Of a DNA stretch of 64,000 bases, positions 48,001 through 51,024 are shown piece by piece. Origin of the DNA: Siphonodentalium dalli (taxonomy: Eukaryota; Mollusca; Scaphopoda; Gadilida; Siphonodentaliidae); the NCBI GenBank assembly GCA_032622095.1, contig CP136065.1, forward strand, positions 20,514,134 to 20,578,133, in the 5' to 3' direction. Both the position numbers and the translations under genes were made by a program. The stretch's first letter is position 1. Each line of letters begins with the position of its first letter. The notes below the pieces were generated by a model that saw only the letters and a program-made list of their open reading frames with translations, was not told where the DNA came from and searched no databases.

Positions 48001-49570
48001 AATAACAATAACAGCCAGCACCTAATAAACGAACCGGCGGCCGACTCGACCGTCTCCGACCACAACCCCCACTTTCCCCCAGTGGGCTGCAGAAATTTCT
48101 TTTATTTGTAATTGACATATAGTTTATCAAAACCAAAAATCAACATTAATCAACGTTGATTAACGACAATAAACGAACCTGAAATCCCCCAACTACACCT
48201 TTTAATGAACTCGGCCTCCAGCTCGCAGTTTGACTTTTAATCATCTCAAAAATTCCCATTCTATAAATAAAACTAATAAATCACCCATTGATAATGTCAA
48301 CCCCCACGGATAACGAGGATATCGCCAGCAGTTATACACGCGGCGCGCGTAATTAAGCATACACCATATAGAGTTATGCCCCTTCCATCAGTAAACCGAC
48401 CAAACTCCTTTCACCCGTCATTTTTGACGGTAAATCCCCTGATGAATATATAAAACCCGTCGTCTCCGTGTGTGTCCAGTTGTGTACACGTATATATATA
48501 TACATGTGTGTAATTCGATCACGCTTTTTGGCGCGTTTATAATTGTTCACTCTTACGTCCAGTTTAGTCCAAATTTGGAACATAAAATACGATATGACGC
48601 ATCTTGTAATACGACACGCAAATATTCGACCAAAACTAATGTATGTATGTATGTATGTATGTATGTATGTCCGTACTCCCGTACGTATATATGCATGTAT
48701 GTATGTATGTCTGTCTGCATGTGCGTGTAACTCGGTCGCGCTTTTTGGTAAGTTTTTAACTACGAATTTTGGAACATAAGATCTGACACATCTTAGAATA
48801 CGACACGCAAATTTTCAGGCTAATCAGTTAACGACGGCCTGATATGTATAGCACATTCCCCAGGGGACGCTACATGGCGAAATTTCCGTCGCCGCGAGGA
48901 GTGTTTTAGCATACGAAAGTACGGACGCCGCTGAGAGCATTAAGCTAACTCTATATATAGCGATCTAGGTCATGTATGCCAGATATAAGATATAATTAAC
49001 CGATGAAACTCTATAGACCCATCATTTTAGGGCAATCTCCTTGTATTTAATAATTGGGGTATTGGGGTGAAATTTCATAGATACATGGAAAGTTAACCAT
49101 GTTGTGTGCAACATTTTTCTTTGTTATCGCAAGTAACGTAAGGTTTAATTATGTAGAAAGTGGAAAAGTTTGTCCCTTTATATAAATGTGGTACTTATAA
49201 AGCACATTATAGATCGACACATGCATACAGGCTCTAGCCTAGTATGACTTATTCTAAATATATACTGTTGGCAATAATGGAGCCCCCCACCGATATTAGC
49301 TCATACCTTGATTATACGAATTGGCGAGAACAGCGGCAAACGTAGCAATCAAAAGTATGAACAACACAGCAATGATAATACATTTCCCTCGACGGGACGG
49401 CCTGGATTTCTTATCTTCTTCATTTCTTTTGGAAGAACGTCTCGCCCGATTCGAGTCGCCCGGGTGTTGCATCATACCAGGTGGGTACTCTGTTTGGTAT
49501 GCTGTTCTAATATTGTCCGGGTATGTTTCATATCCTTTATTGTCATAAGCATCTCCATCGCGGCATTGTG
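7138..49570 (-). CDS. SEA-domain type II membrane protein with Thr-rich repeat (six exons, partial gene)
   Basis: Six exons, listed separately, join in order 49570-49307, 26038-26012, 23826-23711, 15546-15479, 13050-12791 and 7404-7138. Each has an AG acceptor with a pyrimidine tract and a GT donor, and all five junctions keep frame. The product, about 333 residues from the first exon seen, has a polar and basic N-terminal region (1-62), one hydrophobic helix (about 63-83) preceded by R-R-G-K, a linker, a SEA domain (about 98-215) and Thr-rich repeats (about 246-333). Positive charges before the helix predict a type II topology with the SEA domain outside. Known families with TM then SEA include enteropeptidase, matriptase and TMPRSS11-type proteases, but no protease domain is in this window and a mucin-like surface protein is equally possible. 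Introns total about 41 kb and hold most of the mobile elements. The 5' exon is missing or unproven; the 3' end is uncertain. Confidence 0.85.
7490..9000. other. Intron sequence, mostly unassigned
   Basis: A copy of the inverted pair around ATTCACCCTCTGGGGACCTCATTCTGC is at 7795-7860 (other copies 14190-14270, 21950-22015, 22205-22290). A degenerate CCATAACTC-type unit lies at 8235-8300. The rest shows no coding signal. Confidence 0.5.
9002..9207. mobile_element. Near-perfect palindromic MITE (CCCTTTCAGTGCCA ends)
   Basis: The two halves of 9002-9207 are almost exact reverse complements, from CCCTTTCAGTGCCAAG to its inverse, with the centre GAGCTCTAAGAGCTC near 9106. As RNA or single-stranded DNA it would form a hairpin with a stem of about 100 bp. 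No ORF is present. Confidence 0.85.
9210..10815. other. Intron sequence with possible decayed hAT-type ends
   Basis: CAGGGTTTCCGCC at 9458 and CGGAAACC near 10580 are inverted and resemble hAT termini, but the flanks do not give a clean 8 bp duplication. A small hairpin, GGGTCCGTGGGACGGACCC, lies at 10546-10565. No gene was recognised. Confidence 0.3.
10820..11122. mobile_element. MITE, TTAACCCTTTCAGTGCC termini, with inner palindrome
   Basis: The ends TTAACCCTTTCAGTGCC and GGCACTCAAAGGGTTAA are inverted. Inside, CCAATGCATTCTCTTATATATGCGAG and its inverse flank CGACCTATGGTCG at 11001-11073. An (ATAA)n tract is at 10885-10917. It shares ends with the 9002 element and inner parts with the 18 and 30 kb copies. 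Confidence 0.8.
11640..11987. mobile_element. Foldback MITE (ACAGTAATGCCCT family), one half copy and one full copy
   Basis: 11640-11755 runs from CTTTCCGATGAATGGCAACAAG to GGGCATTACTGTA. 11806-11986 is a full palindrome with TTACAGTAATGCCCT at its outer ends and GAGCTTTCCGATGAATGG at the centre. Further copies are at 11390-11455 (partial), 15127-15305 (palindrome) and 19315-19425 (half). Confidence 0.8.
11984..12014. repeat. (ATT)n microsatellite
   Basis: About ten ATT triplets directly follow the end of a foldback MITE. Confidence 0.9.
12015..12780. other. Intron sequence, nothing recognised
   Basis: Low-complexity AT-rich DNA without a coding or repeat signature I can name; the open stretches are short and lack splice context. 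Confidence 0.5.
12791..13050 (-). CDS. Exon: SEA cleavage motif and C-terminal half
   Basis: The acceptor is TTATTTCTTTTCAG and the donor GTAAGTAACG, both near consensus. The 260 nt exon starts S-G-S-I-V-T-R-F-Y-I-V-F. This matches the SEA autoproteolysis signature G-S-[IV]-V-x followed by a beta strand. Next comes T-N-E-E-E-I-K-Q, typical of the second SEA helix, then a beta-rich, Val-rich stretch (VTVNVNVQVSVV) that is longer than an average SEA end. Cleavage itself is inferred. The last base pairs with TG of the Thr-rich exon to give Val. Confidence 0.9.
13080..14180. other. Intron with a 63-codon plus-strand ORF and a two-unit core repeat
   Basis: 13208-13399 (+) is open for 63 codons without a recognisable domain or splice context. 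13640-14035 holds two diverged direct units of about 165-190 bp sharing CAACATTT, GATAACTCTTGA, TGATGCCAAAACT and TCTGATAACCCATGG, the same style as other core-repeat elements here. Confidence 0.5.
14180..14275. repeat. Inverted GCAGAATGAGGT / ACGTCATTCTGC unit
   Basis: AAGCAGAATGAGGTCCCCAGAG and CTCTGGGGACGTCATTCTGC are inverted around a short AT-rich core. This is a small foldback unit found several times in the window. Confidence 0.65.
14361..14455. repeat. Tandem duplication of a 41 bp unit
   Basis: TAAAACAATAACAGCTGAAGG with its following bases occurs twice in direct tandem, with identical spacing. Confidence 0.85.
14495..14575 (+). repeat. tRNA-derived SINE relic
   Basis: TTGCTCAGTGAAAGGGC resembles a tRNA D-arm (A box) and GTGGGTTCAAGCCC fits the B box, about 40 bases apart. 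No intact cloverleaf and no clear tail were seen. It could be a decayed tRNA pseudogene instead. Confidence 0.4.
15127..15305. mobile_element. Foldback MITE, ACAGTAATGCCCT family
   Basis: A palindrome with arms of about 85 bp around GGCTTGTTGAATGGCAACAAGCC, ending in TACAGTAATGCCCT and its inverse. Confidence 0.82.
15479..15546 (-). CDS. Exon: middle of SEA domain
   Basis: A 68 nt exon lies between TTCATATTTCAG and GTAAGTTACA. It encodes M-D-A-K-F-K-N-S-S-F-A-D-T-Y-D-R-T-V-V-N-G-F plus two bases of Ser. The Met at its start is internal to the protein. N-S-S is a possible N-glycosylation site. It continues the SEA helix and the strand leading to the cleavage loop. The intron falls two residues before the G-S pair. 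Confidence 0.88.
15560..16140. other. Intron sequence, nothing recognised
   Basis: AT-rich, with short imperfect repeats of TCTATAAATCTGATA. No coding signal. Confidence 0.5.
16145..17612. repeat. 24 bp minisatellite, about 61 copies
   Basis: The unit CTTTAATTGCTAACTATCAGAATG repeats with almost no change for about 1.47 kb. Variants are one CCATCAG, one unit with two extra bases (AATGTGC, near 16290) and AATACTT near the right end. The first units read in frame as A-L-I-A-N-Y-Q-N, a by-product of a period divisible by three. It lies in the intron between exons 23711 and 15546. Confidence 0.97.
17615..18040. other. Intron sequence, nothing recognised
   Basis: No repeat or coding feature identified. 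Confidence 0.5.
18041..18240. mobile_element. Palindromic MITE copy (CTAACCCTTCCATAACTG end)
   Basis: It carries the GAAGCTTCCTGAAATTTTGCG segment, then CCAATGCATTCTCTT and two inverse copies ATATAAGAGAAT. It ends TCATCAAAAGGTTGTTAA. Related to the 10820 and 30305 copies. Confidence 0.7.
18500..18732. mobile_element. Palindromic MITE copy, rearranged
   Basis: TATTCTCTTATATATGC occurs twice with the inverse ATATAAGAGAATGCATTGGC. The right end reads TCAAGAAGCCCCAGTCATGAAAGGTTAA, the inverse of the TTAACCCTTCCATGACTGG end. Confidence 0.65.
18770..18832. repeat. 26 bp direct duplication
   Basis: AGGCTCTATATCAACTGCATATTG occurs twice in tandem. Confidence 0.85.
19315..19425. mobile_element. Half copy of ACAGTAATGCCCT MITE
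   Basis: It begins ACAGTAATGCCCTAAG, includes GCAGAATTATGGGTAACTTTTCAGG and ends at the GAAAGCTCTC centre, so only one arm is kept. Confidence 0.75.
19430..20640. other. Intron sequence with diverged direct units
   Basis: 19430-19790 contains two loosely similar units (AACAGTTAG, GGGCCATTTTC or GGGCCACTTTT, GGGAAAA). ACCGCATTATAT occurs twice near 20030. No gene was seen. Confidence 0.4.
20650..21690 (+). mobile_element. Third CCATAACTC core-repeat element, split by a nested insertion
   Basis: Two core units (20655-20815, 20825-20980) and the tail with CTCACATACCAAATTT are followed, after about 500 unrelated bases (21118-21612), by the rest of the tail: ATAAGGCATTCTTTGTGTCCGCCCGG, CGCCAACGTCGCTTGTCAAACC. 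The hairpin end seen in the 5 kb copy is missing; it stops at AAGTCTAAAC. Confidence 0.7.
21940..22290. repeat. Two foldback GCAGAATGAGG units
   Basis: TGCAGAATGAGGAGAG with GGAACCTCATTCTGC at 21950-22015, and AAGCAGAATGAGGTTCCC with GGGGACCTCATTCT at 22205-22290, are two copies of the unit at 14180. Confidence 0.6.
22300..23700. other. Intron sequence with ATTCCGGATGCCGA and ATGGCGGC motifs
   Basis: 22755-22850 repeats ATTCCGG and GCCGAA phrases. 23080-23410 has several ATGGCG words and a short palindromic GGCGGCAAAGATGGCCGCC. A 78-codon plus-strand open stretch overlaps this (23182-23418) with no domain. No convincing gene. Confidence 0.4.
23711..23826 (-). CDS. Exon: N-terminal third of SEA domain
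   Basis: The acceptor is AATCTTTTTCAG, the donor GTAAGTTC. The 116 nt exon gives V-E-V-E-L-Q-V-A-G-K-L then N-G-D-F-N-Q-E-L and S-S-Y-Q-Y-K-R-L-E. This matches the SEA start pattern: a beta strand, F-x-x-x-L, then S-x-x-Y and a first helix. It ends on a codon boundary and the next exon begins on one. Confidence 0.88.
23862..24350 (+). pseudogene. LINE reverse transcriptase C-terminal relic
   Basis: Across two frames the plus strand gives L-H-I-M-V-R-P-I-L-E-Y, then A-L-E-K-V-Q-R-C-E-T-R-L-V-P-Q-L, then Q-K-A-T-Y-S-N-T-R-G-H-N-L-K-L, F-F-T-Q-S-V-V and K-L-P-K-H-V-V-N. This is the standard region after the RT core of CR1/jockey-type elements (VRPILEY, EKVQRRATRLVP, TRGHSLKL, FF.RVV..WN.LP). 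Stops and frameshifts show it is dead. No catalytic core is present here. Confidence 0.82.
24358..24450. repeat. Dispersed repeat 'GAAAACCATAGTCA'
   Basis: AGAAAACCATAGTC, AATGGTAACGCCACCAAGATCA and TATTATTAGCCATAAATAT recur at 45504-45590, 47876-47985 and 58022-58115. The copies here and at 47.9 kb also share TCAGAATTCCGTTAAAA downstream. Unclassified. Confidence 0.75.
24525..24812. mobile_element. Non-autonomous TIR element, GCTGAAGGGGTCA ends (copy 1)
   Basis: The termini GCTGAAGGGGTCAATTTCACC and its inverse GGTAAGAGTGACCCCTTCAGC enclose further inverted segments (GTACTGAAGGGTACACA, TGTGTACCCTTCAGCAC). Flanks (TTTATTACT, CTTATACTG) are only loosely alike. The second copy at 34401 keeps a clean duplication. 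Confidence 0.8.
24820..26000. other. Intron sequence with a GAT microsatellite
   Basis: A tract of about 16 GAT/ATG triplets lies at 25352-25402. The rest shows no gene or named repeat. Confidence 0.5.
26012..26038 (-). CDS. 27-nt microexon, linker between TM helix and SEA domain
   Basis: A 27 nt exon sits between a TTATTTTACAG acceptor and a GTAAGTGAAG donor, both strong. It is phase 1 at both ends, so including or skipping it keeps frame. With the flanking bases it reads E-D-E-P-K-Q-I-S-I before the first SEA strand. The flanking exons are also phase-compatible with each other, so it may be alternatively spliced. Confidence 0.8.
26217..26809. mobile_element. TTAA-flanked TIR element, 593 bp
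   Basis: AGGGGTACTGTACACC at the left and its inverse GGCGTACAGTACCCCT at the right match for 13 terminal bases. TTAA sits immediately outside both ends (26213-26216 and 26810-26813). TTAA duplications are known for piggyBac and Kolobok superfamilies. No transposase is encoded. Confidence 0.8.
26820..29400. other. Intron region with unassigned ORFs
   Basis: Open stretches of 65-85 codons (27480-27734 +, 28349-28573 +, 28581-28838 -, 28911-29153 +) have no domain I recognise. TTGGTAACGTATCT recurs at 27959, 29147 and 29314, suggesting pieces of one dispersed unit. 28581-28838 (-) begins at an ATGGCTACCAAAATGGC context and may be worth a search. Confidence 0.35.
29430..29760. repeat. Cluster of GATGGCTAA / TTAGCCATC words in both orientations
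   Basis: At least ten variants of GATGGCTAA or its inverse occur in 330 bases, including the perfect palindrome ATGGCTTAATTATTAAGCCAT at 29430-29450. No single period or TIR frame was found. Confidence 0.6.
29800..29855. repeat. 28 bp tandem duplication
   Basis: ATGGCAGACATGGGCCCAACCAGATAA occurs twice in tandem. Confidence 0.9.
30305..30591. mobile_element. MITE with TTAACCCTTCCATGAC end and inner palindrome
   Basis: The left end is TTAACCCTTCCATGACTGG, the right end TTGTGAAAGGGTTAA. The inner palindrome (30355-30427) is GCCAATGGAATTCTCTTATATATGCGAG and its inverse. It shares the AATGCGCCGCACCAGCGCAGCTCC segment with the 18 kb copies. Confidence 0.75.
30860..31195 (+). mobile_element. Core-repeat element with ACTAGCAGGTGACCCGACTTTGT end
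   Basis: It begins ACTAGCAGGTGACCCGACTT, then two units of TTTGACCTTGAATTGACC and AAGGTCAAGGT with ATCAAATTTCGTCGAAATCCGTC. It ends ACAGACAAACAAACAGACAGAAG and an A/T tail. Relatives are at 44630-45290 (inverted), 45690-46010 and 36065-36215. Class unknown; no ORF. Confidence 0.72.
31200..31860. other. Intron sequence, nothing recognised
   Basis: GC content is higher around 31440-31560 and 31620-31740. A 73-codon plus-strand open stretch at 31743-31964 overlaps the inverted-repeat arm and has no domain. Confidence 0.4.
31870..32475. repeat. Left arm of a 3 kb-spaced inverted repeat
   Basis: GTGAGGTATTTAAGTTTGATGGTGTGG, CCACGACATACTAAAACTATTTT, TTATCAATAAAAACTAG and CGCAACACAACTTTTACC are found inverted at 35378-35660. 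A segment at 31870-31945 (GGTAACCCTAAACATAACAA) also pairs with about 35650-35720. About 225 bp between these parts of the left arm is absent from the right arm. Confidence 0.78.
32761..33913. mobile_element. hAT-like non-autonomous element, 8 bp target duplication
   Basis: The ends TAGGGTCCTGCGAAT and inverse ATTCGCAGGACCCCA extend inward into inverted TCGAATCGAATATCGAAT-rich tracts. GCTTAAGC lies directly outside both ends (32753-32760 and 33914-33921). The 8 bp duplication and GGGTCCTGCGAAT termini fit the hAT superfamily. The interior has open stretches of 60-92 codons on both strands, none with transposase features. The duplicated site is itself a word repeated in this area. Confidence 0.8.
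34085..34400. repeat. Direct repeats with AGGGGTTACCAGGGG
   Basis: CTAGTATATTTTATTAAAGGG, TGCACAGATATATACCATTTCC and GGGAATTAGGGGTTACCAGGGG (34118-34215) recur at 34318-34400 with changes and again at 36215-36300. The second unit was interrupted by the element at 34401. Confidence 0.75.
34401..34722. mobile_element. Mutator-like non-autonomous TIR element, 9 bp target duplication (copy 2)
   Basis: The termini GCTGAAGGGGTCACTCTCACC and inverse GGTGAGTGACCCCTTCAGC are flanked by GTTACTGGG on both sides (34392-34400, 34723-34731). Removing the element and one duplication restores the AGGGGTTACTGGGG phrase of the surrounding direct repeat. A 9 bp duplication is typical of Mutator/MULE elements. 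No coding sequence. Confidence 0.85.
34820..34995. repeat. Array of GCTTAAGCGCAAAT words
   Basis: CGCTTAAGC, GCGCAAATGATT and AAGCATAAATATTTACGCTTAAGC recur about ten times in irregular spacing. Related words flank the hAT-like element at 32700-32760 and 33914-33950. Confidence 0.75.
35042..35256. mobile_element. Small inverted-repeat element, CAGTTGGGTACCCAGCTTTT
   Basis: CAGTTGGGTACCCAGCTTTTATAA occurs twice at the left. AAAAGCTGGGTACCCAACTG and partial copies occur at the right, enclosing about 120 bp of AT-rich DNA. Confidence 0.75.
35378..35720. repeat. Right arm of the 3 kb-spaced inverted repeat
   Basis: Inverted partner of 31870-32475. It contains a C homopolymer at 35469-35485 not found in the left arm. 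Beyond it, to about 36060, no repeat or gene was recognised. Confidence 0.75.
36065..36345. repeat. Truncated inverted relative of the 30860 element, then an AGGGGTTAC unit
   Basis: TCAAGGTCAAATCGGGTAAAAC and TTTCGACGAAATT are followed by a CGGGCTAACCTGCTAGTATATTTTATAA end. This is the inverse orientation of the 30.9 kb element. The AGGGGTTAC direct unit follows. Confidence 0.6.
36355..38063. repeat. Satellite array, about 143 bp unit, about 12 copies
   Basis: Each unit holds CCGTTTATTTGGTCCAAATCGGTTCATAAAT, CCCAAACGGCTATGGTTGCCAC, TTGGCCACCTACTGTGGCAACCGCACGGGC and GTTATTTTCGGGTGGGCCACC in parts. Left units are more diverged (TATATCTAATTTTGGGGTGGGCC). Overlapping open frames exist in several phases and are not genes. 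The array breaks off into AATAAGGAATAAGGAAC...GGGAATAAGT. Confidence 0.95.
38181..38696. mobile_element. Possible 515 bp TIR element
   Basis: TATAGCAAAGTATAGATAGCTTGCC...GGATATCATGAT at the left is the inverse of ATCATGATATCCAAGCTATCTATACTTTGCTATA at the right, with a 9-base gap in one arm. No clear target duplication and no ORF. Confidence 0.6.
38876..41434 (-). pseudogene. Non-LTR retrotransposon (LINE) reverse transcriptase, frameshifted
   Basis: Read from 41434 downward in shifting frames: a linker with W-N-E-E-I; K-A-A-D-I-F-G; G-I-L-T-P-V-Y-K-K-G-E and N-Y-R-G-I-S (RT motifs 1-2); A-F-D-V-V-D-H (motif A, about 40440); Q-G-L-R-K-G-G-I-L-S (motif B); C-A-D-D-I-A (motif C, about 40165-40174, Cys for the usual Tyr or Phe); and K-H-L-G-I. 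A long C-terminal part (39691-38876) carries C-x2-C-x8-H-x4-C, the zinc knuckle seen after the RT of jockey-superfamily LINEs. Breaks between 41216/41160, 40534/40530, near 40310, near 39940 and near 39450 disable it. No endonuclease domain is upstream, so it is 5' truncated. The clade is not determined. It lies in the large intron, in the same orientation as the SEA gene. Confidence 0.92.
41440..42370. other. Sequence between LINE and zinc-finger relic, nothing recognised
   Basis: AT-rich. No repeat named, no ORF with a domain. A TATA-like ATATAAATGGG lies at 42331-42341, just upstream of the zinc-finger reading. Confidence 0.4.
42379..42620 (+). pseudogene. C2H2 zinc-finger fragment with in-frame stop
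   Basis: From ATG 42379 the frame reads M-S-S-L-E-I-A-P-V-V-E-S-V-Q-V-D-N-E-T-V-Y-V, then TGA at 42442-42444, then D-F-G-F-K-T-K-Y-K-Y-N-L-K-I-H-K-S-R-R-H. The stop is where the first Cys of a finger belongs, and the second Cys is missing. A complete finger follows, H-V-C-D-V-C-G-K-I-Y-K-S-K-P-G-L-V-L-H-M-H (C-x2-C-x12-H-x-H, with shortened His spacing). The frame then runs into a duplicated non-coding unit. It could be a dead host gene exon or the N-terminal finger of a retroelement. Confidence 0.6.
42640..42785. repeat. Tandem duplication of about 70 bp
   Basis: CACAGCAGTGCTTGGTGG, GAGATGGCTGATG and TGTTATCTAATGTTA occur twice in the same order. The second copy has an extra GCCCGGG. Confidence 0.85.
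42930..43620. mobile_element. Core-repeat element, about three 170 bp units
   Basis: Three diverged units share GACAAAAATCACC-like, TTGAACC, CAATAATGT, GTCGTTCCGATCGGAT and TCCGGACAAGACGAAAATGGCAAT-like phrases. It ends with GGACGGACACACGGACGG and a short tail, typical of non-autonomous elements in this window. No ORF. Confidence 0.6.
43625..44630. other. Intron sequence, nothing recognised
   Basis: No coding or named repeat feature. The 92-codon minus-strand open stretch at 44233-44511 has no recognisable domain. Confidence 0.45.
44630..45290 (-). mobile_element. Core-repeat element, four 118 bp units, inverted relative of the 30860 element
   Basis: Four units hold GGTCGCCGAGCCCGTGCGAC, CTTCGCGCATGCGCAGAC, TCTCGGAAACGGGTGGAGC and TATCGACTTGAAATTTG. 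The right end, GCCCGGACAACGTCGGGCTCATCGGCTAGTTTATATA, is the inverse of the ACTAGC-GGTGACCCGACTTTGTCCGGGC end at 30.86 kb. The left end is CTGTCTGTCTGTTTGTTTGTCTGTCTGTC. Apparent ORFs follow the repeat and are not genes. Confidence 0.8.
45504..45590. repeat. Dispersed repeat 'GAAAACCATAGTCA', copy 2
   Basis: AGAAAACCATAGTCAGAAATGG and GAAGATCATATTATTAGCC match the 24358 copy. Confidence 0.75.
45690..46010 (+). mobile_element. ACTAGCTGGTGGGCCCGACTTCGT element, copy
   Basis: It starts ACTAGCTGGTGGGCCCGACTTCGTCCGG and carries the GTCAAGGTCAGGTCGG and CAAATTTCGTCGAAATCCGTCC units of the 30860 element. The right end is not preserved. Confidence 0.7.
46158..46345 (+). CDS. Possible exon with duplicated TEAR / KESN motif
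   Basis: The plus frame reads K-K-T-E-S-L-G-Y-A-L-T-E-A-R-D-E-I-A-K-E-S-N, then a 17-residue acidic link, then V-G-Y-V-M-T-E-A-R-V-E-I-S-K-E-S-N. The unit is clearly duplicated at protein level, with DNA differences mostly keeping residues. The frame runs on to 46399, but from about 46345 it enters a dispersed repeat (GACTCTATCGGTACGATTGAGTC) also found at 47770 and 59145. A possible acceptor (TACCCAG) lies just upstream. Function unknown; it may be an old exon damaged by the repeat. Confidence 0.3.
46350..46425. repeat. Dispersed repeat 'GTGACTCTATCGGTACGATTGAG'
   Basis: GTACGTGACTCTATCGG, TACGATTGAGTCAGGTACGA and AATTACCCATAAT recur at 47766-47845 and partly at 59140-59185. Unclassified. 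Confidence 0.75.
46550..47750. other. Intron sequence, nothing recognised
   Basis: No gene-like feature. The 82-codon minus-strand open stretch at 47466-47714 has no domain or splice context. Confidence 0.45.
47766..47985. repeat. Copies of two dispersed repeats side by side
   Basis: 47766-47845 is the GACTCTATCGGTACG unit. 47876-47985 is the GAAAACCA...GTCAGAAATGG unit with the ATTCCGTTAAAA end. Confidence 0.7.
47990..49300. other. Intron with (GTAT)n microsatellite
   Basis: 48641-48712 carries GTAT/GTCT tetranucleotide repeats. CACGCTTTTTGGCGCG-like words occur at 48520 and 48738 in a loose direct repeat of about 215 bp (TAACTCGGTCGCGC, GACACGCAAAT). No gene seen. Confidence 0.5.
49307..49570 (-). 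CDS. Exon: cytoplasmic segment and transmembrane helix
   Basis: The acceptor is a run of T then CAG just above 49570; the donor is CAAG followed by GTATGAGC. The exon is 264 nt: two bases of a split codon, 87 full codons and one base. It reads Q-C-R-D-G-D at the start, then a polar stretch with Tyr residues (GYETYP, AYQTEYPP), a cluster of Arg, Lys and Ser, and a helix starting CIIIAVLFILLIATFAAVLA. No stop occurs in frame. The first in-frame Met pair is at residues 32-33, so an upstream exon ending one base into a codon is expected. The trailing G pairs with the next exon to give Glu. Confidence 0.85.
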
Positions 49571-49574
49571 CTGA

Positions 49575-50520
49575 AAAAATATTTATAATTGTAATACGGT
49601 AACTTATATATATAGGCCCAGCATTCTAGATTTCAACCCTCATATATACTGAATATTCAGAGCAACCACACATGCATTCGCATGTATATGGGGGGGCCGT
49701 TTTCACATTTATTAATAATTTAACTAAAGTGTAATACAATTACGATTGCTCTTAAATTGAGCGCAATTAAATTTCTCTTACACGCTACCCAATTCCACTT
49801 TGCAAGCTTAGCTTTAGCTCCTCGAAGATCAAATGAGGTCCACAATCTTGATGTCCTAGTTGTTTTATGTTTTATCACGTCTGTTATTTCTAAAAATGAC
49901 AAATGACGATTAAGACAATGCCACCTGCTATAGTCATTATTCAGGCTATAATAATGTGAGGGCGTTTGTATATATGTGGTGCTCAATAATTGAGCTTAAG
50001 TGAATGTTTGCACTCAGTTTTTAAATTGAGCTTTAATAAGTGCAATTATTTAATAAATGTGAAACCCGCCTCCCATATATATGCTTGATCACGGTATACA
50101 TGCTCATGTATGCACGTAATCATGTATTTATAACCTATAATTTAGACCATATATATAGGCCTACTGAAGACTTTTAAAAATACCGGACTAAACTGGGAAC
50201 TACATATCTGAATACTTGGGGAAATGTATTAATCCATTTAGTTGAAACAAAACAAGGAAACACATATACACGGGGTAGGAACAGTTCCATGAGAAAAGAT
50301 ACTCTTTCGGTCCAGCTCAAAGTCGATCCATGTCCAGTTCACTTGCGTGTTTATTGTACTTGATCCAAATCAACGATCATTTAATACATTTGTAAGTCTA
50401 GAGGACTTTCGTGCTTATCATTGCACTCTTCGGTAGACTGTTATTGTCGTACGTAATAGACGCAAGGCAGATAACTCTCCCATGCACTTCCGGCTATTAC
50501 GTCATTAGTCAGCATTTAGT
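49575..50520. other. Region upstream of the TM exon, nothing recognised
   Basis: The 88-codon minus-strand open stretch at 49720-49986 has no domain. A palindrome-like AATTGAGCTTAA / TTAAATTGAGC cluster is at 49750-50040. No first exon could be supported here. Confidence 0.4.
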
Positions 50521-50544
50521 TTTACTTTGAACAGGATTTTGAAG

Positions 50545-50935
50545 AAATCTTCCCGAATCTTGCGATGTATTTTGCTCTTGTACATCTTGCAGAACGGGAA
50601 GACATGGAACTCTTTCTGCCACAATCGTCCAGATGGGCACTCAATGGAATCTTCCTGTACTCTGACAGAGGTGGTCCACCCTTACGAGATGGTCAAAGTG
50701 CCCGACGAACGTCAGTCCCCGCAAAGAGCGGACAGTCAGTCAGTAAGTCGGGACCACTCGTCCTCCTTAAGCTGCGAAACCATCCAGTGGAAGTCCCGTC
50801 AGGTGGGGAAAACCACCAGTCGGGGACGTATCACACCACATGCGCTCGATCAAAGAATAGCGACCCCGTCCTACCATCAGCGGGGGACGGATACTACACT
50901 TTGAACTTAGCCAAAAGCCGAAGAGCGCCCGCCAC
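50545..50935 (-). ncRNA. Structured RNA-like element with U2 snRNA-like 5' head
   Basis: On the minus strand from 50931 the sequence reads CTCTTCGGCTTTTGGCTAAG then TTCAAAGTGTAGTATCCG, closely matching the conserved U2 snRNA 5' region (stem I and the branch-site pairing stretch GTAGTA). TGATACGTCC, another U2 word, follows at 50825-50834 after about 50 inserted bases. Several hairpins follow: CCGTCC...GGACGG (about 50865-50890), GTCCC...GGTGG-loop-CCACC...GGGAC (50793-50826) and a final one with 21-base imperfect arms (50549-50569 and 50581-50601). The block is far more GC-rich than its surroundings. It is not a normal U2 gene; a SINE or retroelement 5' region with a U2-derived head is my best guess. 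Two long plus-strand open frames (50527-50904, 50565-50939) overlap it with no recognised domain. Confidence 0.6.
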
Positions 50936-51024
50936 CTAACTCTGCATGACTTAGCACTAATTGAGGGGTGGAAAATAATAGCATTAAAATATAAATGTAT
51001 CCAAAATAGACTAAAAATATCAGC

